A DNA stretch of 64,000 nt from Amaurobius ferox (GCA_951213105.1 OX578136.1:153367178-153431177), one strand, 5' to 3'; numbered from the stretch's first letter, positions 22,386 through 34,275 are shown. Numbers and translations: made by a program. Notes: generated by a model from the sequence alone, not told the origin.

Positions 22386-23050
22386 CTTAAAGGGCAATTA
22401 AAAATATCGTGATCAACATCTCCGTAGGAATTACATAAACAGGTTGAGGTGGATTTGATTTTAAAAAAGAATAAATAGTCTAAAAAGGGACCATGCAGAA
22501 TTTATTATATATAAGGGAGGCATATTAACAGAGGGTAAGAAAGAAAGTATGCGGGCGGAATCTTGATTACAGGGAGAACGATAGCCTTTAAGATAATTTT
22601 GCCAATGATTCAAAATATTATTTTTGTAGGTTTTAACAAGAGGGAATAGAGGTAAGGAGATAAAAATTTTGTCATTAGAAGTAGTGGCAAGTTCAGCATA
22701 TTTATCGGCAGTTTCATTTCCAATATTATTGTTATGAGCTTTTACCCAAGAAATATCAAGCAAGTTTTTATGAAGTAAGGCTTTGGATTAGATAGTATGA
22801 AGAAAATTGGATTTAATTTTTGTTGAGTTTAAGGCTGCAATTGAAGATAAACTAGAGTAAATATTGATTTTCAGATTATTAGAAGAGGCCCAATCAATGG
22901 CATAAGAGATTGCAGAGAGTTCGGACTGGAATACTGTATTATTGTCACCAATTTTATAAGATATAACTTTTGTCAAAACATCATGTTGGAAGATACAAAT
23001 GGCAAAGCCGGTTTTACTATTAATTTTAGAACCATCAGTAAAAATATTAA
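22386..23050 (-). pseudogene. RNase H domain and C-terminal CCHC of the non-LTR element
   Basis: In minus-strand order: FTDGSKINSKTGFAI (first catalytic Asp, near 23045-23000), FQSELSAISYAIDWA (catalytic Glu), NIYSSLSSIAAL, and DISWVKAHNNNIGNETADKY (His and last Asp). In related elements the third block reads IYSDS; here the Asp is missing, by what looks like a loss of one codon near 22855. There is a stop between the third and fourth blocks near 22787. After the RNase H, a CLCNSYGDVDHDIFNCP segment (about 22440-22386) is the CCHC motif seen at the C terminus of I/R1-like polyproteins. The protein cannot be functional. Confidence 0.75.
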
Positions 23051-23651
23051 AATCTGAGAATTTCTTATCAACTCTATTAATTAGATAACAGTGCGAACAG
23101 AGGGATGGGTTTTAAAAAAAGAGATGAAAAAGTCAAAATCAGAATGGGGAGGGATAGAGTTAAAAGGAAATAAATTTATTTTCTATTTCCAAAACATGTA
23201 TTTATAGTAGAGGTTATTAATAGTAAAATGTATAGGGGGAATACCAGTAATAGAAAACAGTGAAATGTTAGTAGTTTTGTAACATGGACAAAATTTTAAA
23301 AGGAAAACCCGTTGGAGGGAAAGAAGTTTACGAGTTTGGGTGAGATTAAACGATTTACTCCAAATACCGGAGCCGAAAGTAATGATTTTTTTCTATAGTA
23401 CATAAATACCAATATTTTAAAAAAGCTCTATTTAAGCCAAAATTTGAACCAGAGATTTGACCGAAAATGGAAACAACATTAAAACATTCTCCTTTGATAA
23501 ATGAGATATGAGATATATGATAATAATACCTAGAAATTTTAGTTGATTTTCAATTTTAATTATAGAATTTTGAAACTTAAAGATTGGATTTCTGCGAAAA
23601 ATAGTACGGGATTTAGAGAAAATAATAGAACAGCTTTTATTAGTGTAGACA

Positions 23652-24844
23652 TCATGAAATAGAGGAAGTGGGAAAGGGACGAAGGAAGTGGGAAATAAAA
23701 TCTAGAAGGGAATTAGTATTATGTACTAGATAGATTCTGGTTTGTCCAAAAGTGATAAGGGCAAGTCTATCCGCAAAAGCTTGGCGGTAAAAAAGGTCAT
23801 TGTTAAGGAGGAGAATTTTATTGGAATAAATGTTCCAAATAATTGGGGCAAGGATAGAGCCTTGCGGAGCTTCTTTAGAAATAGGCCTAGAAATTGGTAG
23901 GGAGTTCTCATTAAAAGTTACGTACTTAGAGGAAAGATAAGAAAAAATGAAAATTTTTAAGGAAGGAGGGAGATTAATTGCGCTGAAGGAGTGGGGAAGA
24001 CATGTCCAATTGAGATTATCAAACGCTCCTTTAATATCTAGGGTTGTGAGAGCAACATGTTGATTTGACTTAAGATTCTCAATAGTGTTCAAAAGTGTAA
24101 AACAAGCGTCCTCGAAAGCATGGAGTTCGCGGAAGCCATATCGACTAGGATGAAGAATGTCATTAGTGGTTAACCAAAAAATTAATCTATTGGCGAAATT
24201 TTTTTCAAGAATTTTGCCTAGGATTGGAAGAAGACAAATTGTACGAAAAGAGGAGCAATTTGAGTTGAAGGTTCACTACCTGGCTTAGGAATAAAAATAA
24301 CTTTTGCATTTTTTAATTAATTTGGAAAATAGCAAAACTTTAAGCACAGGTTAAAAATTTTAAGAAATAGCTTATCATTGAAATTAAAAAGAGATTGCCA
24401 AATTTTATTATTTAAATTATCAAGACCGGAGGCTTTGCCATTTTTAAGGTTGTTAAACACTAATGACATCTCAGAGAGTGAGAGGATCCTTAGACCGCCA
24501 GAAGGGATAGAAAAAGATGGAAAAGAATTAAAATTGTAGTCAGTTTCAAAGCAATGATTCAATAGGCGATTAATCTTATCGACGTAGTTTAAGTTAGGAT
24601 CATCAGTAAAAGTTAAGTTTATGTTTTTATTTTTGTGAGATTTTAGAAAAGTAAATTTAAATAGAGAGCTAAATTTAGAATTACAGTTATTGCAAAATAT
24701 TTTCCAAGCATTAGTTTTAACATTATAAATTAATCGTTTGAATTTAGCTTTATTAAAATTGTATTCAATTTTGGCTTTTTCGATCATATCCAAGGGAGCA
24801 GAGTTTTTAATTAGGGATTTAACTCTTCTAGACAAGGCAGTCAC
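23652..24844 (-). pseudogene. Reverse transcriptase domain of the non-LTR element
   Basis: Minus-strand blocks in order: KNGKASGLDNLNNKIWQSLF (start of RT, near 24450), ILGKILEKNFANRLIFW (24230-24180), TTLDIKGAFDNLNW (RT motif A, near 24050-24010), APQGSILAPIIWNIYS (motif B, near 23870-23820) and QAFADRLALI (motif C, near 23785-23755). Motif C is normally (F/Y)ADD; here the second Asp is Arg, which would abolish catalysis. A frame break separates 24317 from 24092. The upstream part (24844-24500) is the linker after the endonuclease. Confidence 0.8.
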
Positions 24845-24922
24845 AAAATTTCTAAATTTAGCAAGATCTTTATTCCACCAGGAAAAGCCAAAGTGCCGAT
24901 TGATTTTCTTTCTGCGAATGAA

Positions 24923-25751
24923 TTAAATGAACAATCTTGGACAATATAAATAAAAAAATTTAAAGAATTTTTCGAGGGAGGAGGTATCATTAATATTATT
25001 GAGACGGGAAAATGGAGAAATATGGTGAAATTTAAAATTCAAGAAGAATTTGTTAATACATACTATAAGAGGTTTTAAAATGAAAGAATTATCCAAAGGG
25101 GAGTCAAATGAAAAGGAATTTTTTATAAATTTATGATCACTAAAAGATTCCTTGTCTAGAATATTCCAGGTCTGGATCTGATTAAATAAGTTAAAACTGA
25201 TAAGAGACAAATCCGGATTACCCTTACCACTATGAGATACAAAAGTAGGGCCAGCATCAGGGATATTATAGACAATAAGATTGTTATTTAAGAAAAAATC
25301 AATAACAGAGTGTCCCCTTTGATCAATATAGTCATATCCCCATATCCGAGCGCGGGCATTAAAATCACCTAAGATAATATATTTAAATGAATAAAAGTTT
25401 ATGAAATCAAATTCAGAAATTAAAAATATTATATTGTCATGAGGAGGGAAATATATGCTAGAGAGAATAAATGAATTATTATTGGGGAGAATAATATAAA
25501 AAAAAAATAGAGGAATTAGTATTGAATTTGAATTTAACATTTAAATTGGGATTGGAGATAATGATGGCAACTTTTTGAGAAATGGAGGAGAAAAGGGAAA
25601 AACCAGATGGCGGATCAATTATTTTGCCTTTATTAAAATATGGCTCTTGTAAACAGATAAAGTCTATCGATAGTTCTATTGCAATTTGAAACAGATAGCT
25701 ATAAGCTGAGAGAGATTTGTGAACATTAATTTGAAGACCGGATAAAACCAT
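24923..25751 (-). pseudogene. APE-type endonuclease domain of the non-LTR element
   Basis: The N-terminal part at 25751-25500 has QINVHKSLSA and DFICLQEPYFNKGKI (catalytic Glu in LQEPY). The rest, in another frame from 25540, holds KYIILGDFNARARIWG (Asp and Asn), DQRGHSVIDFFLNNNLIV and a terminal SDHKFI (Asp and His). All family landmarks are present. The frames meet at an A-run near 25499-25508, a typical place for a slip mutation. The order directly after the zinc knuckles fits ORF2 of the element. Confidence 0.8.
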
Positions 25752-25919
25752 TAATATTCAGGCTCGGATACAAGGATATAGTGGAAAAGCTATTGGTCTC
25801 TTAGTAAATTTTTATTCTTTCTAATGCAGCCAGGCAAATAGGACACATTTTTCTGTTTATTGCTGAATAGTTCGTTTTTAGTTTATTATCATTGTTTTGG
25901 GAGTTATGATCGCCACAGT

Positions 25920-26790
25920 TAATGTAAGATAAGTTATTTGAAGTACAAGATCTAGTTTCATGTCGACCAGCACACTTGCCGCAGTAGGCCTAGTCGGAAG
26001 TACATGAGTTGGAAGTATGCCCGTACTCTTGACATCGGTAGCATATTCTAAGTGATATATATTTCTTGATTTGATAACCATTAAAATGAATATAGATTCG
26101 TTTTAGTTTGATGAGTTTTGATGCCAAAGGGTGTGAGATAATTAAGGCAAAGTTTATGTTCCCTTTAGAATTTTTGAAATTTTTTAGGATATTGATATCC
26201 TTAGAAAGAAAAGAATTTGAATTGTAGCAAGTGATATCTTTAACATCATGTTATTGGTAAGATGGAGGTAGATTAAAAATGATGATGGCTTGTTTTCTTG
26301 GTGTTTGTTCCTTTATAGTAAAATATTTAGAAATATTAGTATTTTTCAAGGTTTTAATAACTTCTTCAGGGTTTGGGTTATTGTAAGTGATCTTCAGTAG
26401 GCCATGTGAGATGTTTTTAATAGATGTTACGTTAACATCTTTAGGACAAGGTACACTGGAAAGATCTTCACGTAATGTTGCAGGTTTCTTGGTTTTATCA
26501 ATACTTTTAAGTAAGATAGAATAATATGAAGGTTTTACAGGATGTATTGAAGAGAATGAAGAGAGATTTTTAGAAAGGGTTGGAGAAGAAGATGATGGTT
26601 GGGCAATCATAGCAGCATTAGATCGGATAGCTTTTATATCGGAAATTGCCTTCTGAGCAAAAGCTCTGAACACATTTATTTCGCCAGAAATTATCTTCAT
26701 GGAGTTATCATGAATTGAAAATATTGATTTTTTGATATCATCCAGGTTAATAGATTCCTTGATAGTTTTTGATACCAAAGTTGGCAACAA
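25920..26790 (-). pseudogene. Gag-like ORF1 with zinc knuckles
   Basis: The open part 26251-26790 (179 codons) is Ser/Lys-rich and ends in a region (GLLKITYNNPNPEEVIKTLK ... KQAIIIFNLPPSYQ) that looks like the RRM-like/pre-C2HC part of Jockey/R1 gag proteins. After a stop near 26250 and a frame change, 26060-25935 gives CYRCQEYGHTSNSC and AYCGKCAGRHETRSC, two CCHC-type zinc knuckles; a stop separates them. In these elements the knuckles bind nucleic acid within the RNP. The N-terminal part upstream of 26790 is not recoverable in one frame. Confidence 0.7.
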
Positions 26791-26850
26791 TTTGAGGTCT
26801 TCCAGGTTGTCATAATCAGTTTTGGAAGAGGAGGTGGAAGCCTTGAGAAG

Positions 26851-27984
26851 AGATTCATATTAAAACGCCTGACAACTTGTTCTCAAAAGATCAAAATTAG
26901 TCGAAATAAATTTTCGATGCTGAGATTTTAGTTTGACTGATTCCATAAAATAATTAGACATTTTTTCCATTATTACATTAACAGATTTAATAAGTTTTTT
27001 ATTGTAGAACTTAGGCTGGATTAATTCCTCTATAGGGATATTTTTGGAATGTGAAGGAATTTCTTCAGCAAGTGTTTTGGTTGAGACAGAGTGACATTAG
27101 TGATATTATTAAAGAGGTTAGAGCTTGTTCTTGAAGAAATAAAGCTATGCCTAATTTTAACCATTGTAATACATGGAATACAATCTTGCAATGTTACTCA
27201 AGTTGAAAAAACAGAGGAAGCAGTCTCAGTAGTGTCCATGGTTGGAGCACAAGCAAAGTCAGTGATCGGAAAATGTTTAATGATTTAGAGCAGTATATAT
27301 TCATAGTTGAGAGTGGTAGATATACGTCCAATAAATAGTTACACTTTATAAATACTCAAGAAGCTACCAATGGCAATTTCCACAAATATTAAATAATTTA
27401 AAAGGTTAAAATCAGATTAACGTTACATATATAGAAAACAGCCATTGATCTGATCTGACTCCGTCAGTCCAGATGGGAGATTAGCAACAACAGCCATTGA
27501 AATCAAACAGATTTAAAAAAAGAAAACTGACAGCAAGATGAATTAAATCAGCTCAATAAGAAATATCAAGGCAGGAGCACATTATATAAATATTTTTATG
27601 AAGGACTTTAAAATGTGAATAGTTTAAGAAATAAAAAAATCTAGTTAAATGATTGGTTATGGTATGTTGGCGATAACCAACATCAATGAATAATATGTAA
27701 GTTAAATTGTTAATATTTGAAGAGAGTTATGAGAATTGAAAACACCTTTTAGCACACAAACCAGGCATCGTATAGATAAGAAACTTACATCACAATGGTC
27801 AGCCTAAAAAAAGCAATCTGAATATACAAAAAAAAATTAGGCAACAAAGTTAAAAATTACTAAAACTAGACGATAATTCGTGCACAAATAATATCAACGA
27901 ACAAATGAGCCGCCGCGAAAGAGGACCTAGAATTATGGTTAGGTGTTGAAGATCCAGGCTGCTGTTTAGGCGACTGGGTATGGG
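26851..27984. other. Possible 5' region of the non-LTR element; no gene seen
   Basis: Coding-like sequence in broken minus-strand frames continues to roughly 27300, then unique AT-rich sequence. The (+) frame 27091-27288 is probably a shadow. Confidence 0.4.
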
Positions 27985-28340
27985 TAGGTGTGAATTTCTA
28001 TTGCTAAATGTCTCCAAAAATTTCTAGATAGATTGACAACTCTGGATAATCGCAGTTATTTCGATTTTAATTAGCTGCTGTCTTATTCGGCGAAGCTTTC
28101 TGGAATTTTGACTGGTATATACTTTTATACTTATTGATTAAACGAAATCATTTATTATATAAAATATACTTTTAAAATATTATCGGTTTACATTAAAAGT
28201 ACACAAAAATATTTCACTTTTAATTTTTTATAATCTCATACTCTGGAGATGGGATAATGTTATTCTTTCTGGGTTTAACTAAGATCTGCTCAAATGACTG
28301 CGGCAAAAAATGTACCTATGACTTACTATCAGTCTATAAA
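27985..28340 (+). repeat. D repeat, copy 1
   Basis: Matches 38815-39182 in the same orientation. Shared cores include GTGAATTTCTATTGCTAAAT, GTCTTATTCGGCG and GATTAAACGAAATCATTTA, with ATAAAATATACTTTTAAAAT. Non-coding; family unknown. Confidence 0.8.
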
Positions 28341-28748
28341 TAAAATAAAATGAAACGACATTTTGACTTGAAAAAGTAGAATTAGTGCATATATGACATT
28401 TTTACAGAAAAGTTAGTTCAATTTCCGTATTCTTTTTTTTATCATTATTTTACACCTGCGGAAATAGTGATTTGGAATGAAACCATCTGCTTAAAAATTT
28501 ACTTCCGTCATATTCATTGCGAATAAACACTACTTATGCCCTAAGAAAACTTCTAATGCTAAAACTGAGAGTGGAAACTGTGGGTGTGTCCATATGCATA
28601 ATTGATATATGTCCCAGGTTTTACAATTGAATCTTGAAGATTCTTTTAAAATAATGCTCCTTTTTATAATTTAGCATAACTGTCAATAAGGATTAGGATT
28701 TTTAATTTAATTAATTCCTTGTAAGAGGCGGGTCGCCATCCCCTTACC
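28341..28748. other. No gene seen
   Basis: AT-rich. The last eight bases (CCCTTACC, 28741-28748) are the left target duplication of the next element. Confidence 0.5.
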
Positions 28749-28924
28749 CAGTGTTGCTTTCAGGGTTTTTTGGTCCGGGGGGTGGTGGCGAATGAAATTT
28801 TAGAAGGGGCAAGTTTTCTATATAAATATATCTGAATGGTGTGTTATATAAATAGAAACTAGGTTAACATAAAATTTCTCCGGGGGGCCGAAGCCCCCCG
28901 GAGGAATGCCTGAAAGAAACACTG
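28749..28924. mobile_element. hAT-type MITE, 176 bp
   Basis: Starts CAGTGTTGCTTTCAGG and ends with the inverted partner CCTGAAAGAAACACTG. The ends also share a GGGGGG block. A perfect 8-bp duplication CCCTTACC lies on both sides (28741-28748 and 28925-28932). An 8-bp duplication plus CAGTG-type ends is typical of the hAT superfamily. The right side carries an extra hairpin (CCGGGGGGC / GCCCCCCGG, 28880-28902). No coding capacity. Confidence 0.9.
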
Positions 28925-28932
28925 CCCTTACC

Positions 28933-30357
28933 TCAGCTCCTATGCAAAAGTATACGGCTCCTTACACTTATTAAATAAGATATGTAACGTTTTTTTTATA
29001 AATTTATCAATAATATTACAGAAAATAATAAAAAATTAAAAAAACTGCTCTACTCCCCTATCGAGTTTTTCTATGATTACAGAAAAACTTATTTTTAATT
29101 TATTTTACTATAACCATTTTTATGTATACAACAGACAATGGACACTTTGAGTTCGAGGCAATAAAAAAGTGGTTGATCCGTGTAAATACTAGCAACACGT
29201 ATTCGACGAATACATTTGTTTATGGGGAAGGATTGGAAAAGATCTAAACTTTTTTTTGCTTTAATATCATGTTTCTTAAATCTTGCGAATCTTGATATAC
29301 TTACTATTTCTTATCTAATCTCTTAATATCAAATTAGATTTATTCTTATTAACGTATTGTTTAAATAAATGTTTATGTTTAAAGTAATTCAGCTTTTAAC
29401 TTTCATGTAATGAATTTCGTTCATTTGATCTTCAAACAGATATTTATGAATATAATAATATAGAAAGCTTTTGTGTTCTTGCTAAAGAGGGACAAATTTT
29501 AACAACTTGTATGGTATAAGCGTTTAGAACAGGGCCGTATTAAGGCAGTTTGTGTCTCCAAGCAAGGAAAATGTTGGTGCCCCTAAGCAGGGTTGGGTCA
29601 TAATCCCTATATTGGCTGAAAAAATTACATTAGATCTCCATGGGGTAGAAAAAAAAATCCGTACTGTAATCTCCATTTTTCCATCCAACGCCCCCTTTAA
29701 AAGAATCTGATAACGTCTATAGCCTAAAGCATGTCCTTATTAAAATGATTTTATGCCAGGGGCCTCTATCCCTGAAAAGAATATTTTGTTTCCATGCAGA
29801 TTTAATTCAATTCTTTTGCTGTACTGGGCTTCCTTTATAGTCTACCTCAGGTAGCATACAGCTTAGCTTTCGATAAGCTTTCACATATTTTAAAATCATT
29901 TCATATGATCTGCTAGGGCTGATATAAGTCTGAGCATGTTTTTAAAACAAACTCCTCTACCCAGCACTTAGAAGTACATGAGATGTGTTATGGAAGTAGA
30001 CTTAAAATTTTAATCCAATGACAATATTGAATGGAATTTTAAACCACATCTATGTCAATATGAAAACAAATTCCAGGTCTTGCGCGTTATTACGTTTTGT
30101 TTTCAATGTTTTCGGTTTTTCAAATTGCTTCAACTTCATGTGATTCATCATGAGTTATTGTTCTAATCTTTGTAATACTTACAGAAATAGTGCTACTTGT
30201 TGCTTTTGCATGAGTCTTCCAGCGAGTACTAGATAAAGTTGTAAAAAATGATTGTTTACAAAATCTAATTTAGGTATTACCCACCAATATGTATATGCAG
30301 AGAAAAATGTATGAAGCTAAACAGTAGGAAAGATAATCACTGCTACTGGGAACAATT
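28933..30357. other. No gene seen
   Basis: AT-rich unique-looking sequence with no frame above 60 codons. Confidence 0.5.
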
Positions 30358-30389
30358 AACAACACCAATACTTAAGTATTGGTGTTGTT
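30358..30389. repeat. Perfect 32-nt palindrome
   Basis: The arm AACAACACCAATACTT is followed immediately by its exact reverse complement with no spacer. It could be a terminal-repeat head-to-head relic or a cruciform-forming site. No neighbouring gene. Confidence 0.9.
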
Positions 30390-30932
30390 GAGCTGTCTGC
30401 TTTTTCAGAGAATAAGCAGCACATGCTATAAATTTTGCATATTTATCAGCTTCTAAAAGTTTTTTCTGTATGAGCTAATAACGGCCTAACACACTGGAAG
30501 CATTGTCGTACGACTGGCGTTGGCATTTACGCATTGAAAATTCAATGTTCTTGACTTTGATAGTTCAAAGTTTGATTCGCCGTATTTTCTCCAGTATAAC
30601 TTTTTACATCAAGGTATCGTGTCTCAAATTTTAAATTTAAATACAAAACACTTTAGAATTTGTCTATTTGATTTCACTAAAAGACGTTAAAAACGTGCTA
30701 TACTAGCCTTGCTTTTGGACGTAAAACGTCCGTCATCAGAATCATGTGATAAGAAAAGATATATTAAAATTTTTATTCCCAGCCAAAAACTGCGAACAAA
30801 ATTTGCTTATCATTAATGACTAAATTAGACAAGGAAAAACATGGGAATGAAAGACATATAATATTATATATTATTATAAAACATATAATATTATATAATA
30901 TTACTGACACAGCAGAAATAAAATACAAAATT
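30390..30932. other. No gene seen
   Basis: AT-rich; a palindromic ATAATATTATATA-type cluster lies at 30859-30902. Confidence 0.5.
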
Positions 30933-30937
30933 AATAC

Positions 30938-30995
30938 ATCTGCAGATAATGATTGATAAATGCAGATAATGATTGATAAATGCAGATAACGATAG
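30938..30995 (+). repeat. Short tandem repeat of about 20 bp
   Basis: TGCAGATAATGATTGATAAA occurs twice in tandem (near 30940 and 30960) and a third time shortened as TGCAGATAACGATAGA. Confidence 0.85.
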
Positions 30996-31004
30996 ACACC
31001 TACG

Positions 31005-31107
31005 GGATATAAAAGATCCAAATTATACGAAGAAACACACTAAGGAACGCTTTCTGAAATCGGCGGCATTAGACAGGAAGGGCCTGTTAGAAAAGAGGGG
31101 CTTGAAG
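31005..31107 (+). repeat. Satellite monomer, left of the GC-rich insert
   Basis: Carries the landmarks of the 33008-33640 satellite: GGGATATAAAAGATCCAAATT, AAACACACTAAGGAACGC, GAAATCGGCGGCATTAGA and the end GAGGGGCTTGAAG. Confidence 0.7.
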
Positions 31108-33007
31108 AGGAGGATGTGGATGGGAATCGGTGGAAGGATGTTCCCACCTGGATTCGGAGAGGACCTCTACTCTTGGCAGGTACTCCGACACAGGAGGACC
31201 TTTTCCACCTGTGTTTTCTACTCTCGTAGGCTTTCTTTCTTTTCTCTCCTCACTTCTTCCTTCTCTCCCCCCGCTGGCAACCCTACTTACTTCATCTTCC
31301 TCTGCCAGAGGGGACTCCTTTCTTTCCTGGTTTTTCTTTTCAGGTTCTTCGACCTTCCTGTGTTGGTTACTGGGGATTGTCCCAGCTGTTCTATTGGTGT
31401 TGGGCCACCGAAGTTGGCTCAGCCCAGCGTTACTTCAGTTGAACCCAAGTTGGGTCCTTCCGTCCCTTGGCCAGCAGGGTTATTGTGCCTGCGACCTGAG
31501 TGGGCAAGGTTCTCTCCCTCCACCTTAGCAGTGGACTTATATTTGGTTGTTTGGGGTGGAATGGTTTCCGCGCTGCTGGGGTTTTGTCTCAGTCTTCTGC
31601 TCTTCGGTGTACCTCACCCTAGGGGTGACGTTAGGGTCTGCATTCCACCTGAGTGTGCAGTCTCACTTTTGCCTTTCAGCTTTAACCGCTTCTTCCCTTT
31701 CAGCACCCTTTAGAAGCCACTCTTCTTCCCTGGTATAAAGGTTCTACACTCTCTTTTTCAGGAAGAAGACGGCTGCCTCCCCGGATTTGGAATGCCCTGC
31801 TGTGGGGGCGTTTTGGTAGGTTCTGGGTTTGCGAGTCGCCTCGATCGGCATAGGCACTAGTTTGCCCCGACCTGCGTCCTCTTCTTCTTTTAACCTTTCC
31901 TTTTCAGCTCCTCTGGCGGTCGTTCCGGCTCCTGGGTAGTTGGTTTCTTATTAAGTGTTCTTCTTGTTTTAGTATGATGTAGTAGTATGTAGTTAGTAGT
32001 ATGTAGCTCTTCCCTTTCTTTGTTTAGGTCTTTTAGAATGTAGTTAGTAGTATGTAGCTCTTCACTTTCTTTGTTGTTTAGTTCTTTTCTTGTCCCTGAC
32101 TGCCTATGCCTTCCCGTTGTCCGAGCTCTCCTCCTCGGCCTTTCCCTCTTATTTGGGTTCCTCCTTTGCTTTTCCAAGATACGGGGATCCGTCTTCTTTA
32201 GCTGTCCGTTTTAGTCGTAGTTAGTTTTAGTTCGAGTTAGTTTTAGTTAGTTAACTTGCGATGTTAGTTAGCTTGCTTAGTTAGTTAGCCGGTTTAGTTA
32301 ATTGGCTTGGACTTAGTTTAGAATCGTTTCTTTGCCAGCCTTGGCCTGCTTACTTTTAAGTCTGTTTCCTCGGTCTCCATCCCTCCTCGGTTCTCGCTCT
32401 CTGGCTTGTGCCTCCCTTTTCTTTTTCTTCCCCGACCCTCTTTTAGTCTTAGACTCTTCTTTCTATTTCCTCTTTTCTAGGTTAAGTTAACCTGGCAGCA
32501 CAGGTTAAAGTCCGGGTTACGACAACGCCTCTTTAAGTTGTATGCTGCCACTGCATAACTACCGAGGGGTAGAAAGTTGGAATTCTCTGCGAAATGACAT
32601 TCTTCTCTGTGTTGCCATATATATGGCTCTTCTTGGTTCTCTTTAGATTGGTCACTGCAATTGAATGCTTTCGTTACCGTCTCTTCGTGTGTGCCCCCGT
32701 ACTCCTCTTGGAGTCGGAGCGTTTTTGCTCAGGTCTCCTCAACTAAGGGAAGTTCCCTTGAGACTTCCTGAGTATTTTCTGCTCTCTCGGCTGCTTTCCA
32801 GGCGTGGTGTGTGTGGTTAAGGGTCTATCTGCTGTATTGTCTGTTCTTGGTGTTTTGTCCTGCTATGGTATTCCTGTCAAGGCTACTAATCATCATGCCT
32901 CTTCTGGATCTCAGCCGGGTCGTCTGTGGACGACTCTCAGCGGTGGGGAAATAAAAACCTGTGGGCCGTGAGGTAGATCAGGTCCCCACTTAGCTGTTTG
33001 GTAGAAA
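31108..33007. mobile_element. GC-rich 1.9-kb insert in the satellite, unclassified
   Basis: Base composition is far richer in G+C than the window. It sits between GAGGGGCTTGAAG and GAGGGGCTTAAAG, so it interrupts the satellite and is bounded by a near-copy of 13 bp, either a target duplication or the monomer junction. It holds pyrimidine-rich tracts (31205-31350), a TTAGTTAG-rich stretch (32210-32310), and many GT/AG-type sites, but no domain. The 246-codon frame 30973-31713 starts in the satellite and shows no known family, so I treat it as chance in GC-rich DNA. The sequence could be an untranslated or promoter-bearing end of a retroelement, or a captured host segment. Confidence 0.5.
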
Positions 33008-33640
33008 GGAGGGGCTTAAAGTATCATTGCCGAGCGAAAGTGCTGAGGTATGGAGATGTAAAAATGATAATAGAACTTTTACCAAATTACAGATATCTGT
33101 GAAATATGAAAAATCCGAATTATATGCAAAAAACACTAAAGAATGCATCTTGGAATGAAATCGGCGGCATTAAAGAGGAGAGGCGTGTTAGAAAGGCGGG
33201 GGCTTGAAGTATCATTTCCGGAAGGAATTGCTAAAGTCTGGAGATGGAAAAATAATTATAGAACTTTTACCAAATTACAGACATCTGTGAAATATTAAAG
33301 ATCCAAATTATATGTAAGAAATATTAAAGAATACTTCTTGGAATGAAATCGGCGGTATTAGAGAGGAGGAGCGTGTTAGAAATGCAGGGCCTAAAATATT
33401 ATTGCTGGACGGAATTGCTGAAGTCTGGAGATGCAGATGGAAAATGAAAAGAATTTTTACCAACCAGACCCTTTTGAGATATAAAAGGTTTAAATTATAC
33501 GAAAAACACACTGAAGAATGCTTTCTGGAATGAAATCAGAGGCATTAGAGAGAATGGGCCTATTAAAGAGGAGGAGCCTAAAGTATAATTGACGGCTGGA
33601 ATTGCCGAAGTTCGGCAATAGAAATTGTCCTGTGTAATAA
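33008..33640 (+). repeat. Satellite-like tandem repeat, about 160-180 bp, four units
   Basis: Units share GAAATCGGCGGCATTA, CGTGTTAGAAA, GGAATTGCTGAAGTCTGGAG and ACTTTTACCAAATTACAG, with substantial divergence. The array continues the monomer at 31005-31107, which was separated by the GC-rich insert. Confidence 0.8.
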
Positions 33641-34143
33641 CACCATTATTCAATCTAAACGAAACCTTTGGGATGTTAAAAGTGATCTTTACAGTAAGAG
33701 AACTTTAAAGCGGTATTCCTATAAGAAAATTACGGAGCGAGCTAATGCAAGGGGAAAGGAAAAGTTTCCCCATTTGCTGCTTGCAGTGACATCACTTTCG
33801 TTCTGTGCTGCGGGTAGAGCTCCTCTACTATATAGAGGAGCCTTACACTAGATGTTTTGTTTGGTGAGTGAAATCAGCAATACAGAGTAAAAACGTTCGA
33901 AATAGTTTAAGTTATTTAGTATTGATGCAAAATGTTATATTACATTGATGTCATGGATTAATAAGGTGGTGAAGTGTTTCAACCATTAAACGTTGACTTA
34001 TATGGTTGTGATGTGTAATAATAGCATCGATGGATGGTTTTAGATCTCTACAAGATCAGATGTTTAATCTTTATATATTTCTGCCTGAGTAGATATCTTT
34101 GATGTCTAGTTTTCCGCTTTTAGATGTTATAAAAAGAATACAT
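33641..34143. other. No gene; hairpin GAGCTCCTCTA at 33816-33845
   Basis: The hairpin AGAGCTCCTCTA / TATAGAGGAGCCT is made of just the two outer ends of the inverted-repeat element at 7351-7774, so it looks like an internally deleted copy. Nothing else recognised. Confidence 0.5.
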
Positions 34144-34275
34144 ATGTTTCAATGTGCCGGCCTCTGGGAGTGTTGTCGCGACATAAAGCTTGCTTTAACC
34201 GGGGTGAGGGTGTCATAACCCCCACCGGTCATCTTTTGGTACTTTGCTTTCTAATCTTATTTTTTCTTTTTGGAC

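Larger units (their letters stand above)
22165..26850 (-). mobile_element. Decayed non-LTR retrotransposon with RNase H
   Basis: Minus-strand order is gag with zinc knuckles, apurinic-type endonuclease, reverse transcriptase, RNase H and a C-terminal CCHC motif, the layout of arthropod R1/I-like and Jockey-like elements that carry RNase H. Several frameshifts and stops break it, and two catalytic positions are altered. The 3' end lies near 22165-22260, close to the A element, with no clear poly(A) tail; the 5' end is uncertain, somewhere between 26850 and 27900. Confidence 0.85.

Noticed and set aside
30973..31713. 246-codon open frame in the GC-rich insert
   Set aside because: It begins in the satellite, has no domain, and overlaps other long frames in GC-rich DNA where stops are rare.
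33990..34230. Possible hammerhead ribozyme near the RT retroelement 5' end
   Set aside because: Some Penelope-like elements carry hammerheads, but the CTGANGA and GAAA core boxes are not found in the right order; only a plain hairpin is supported.
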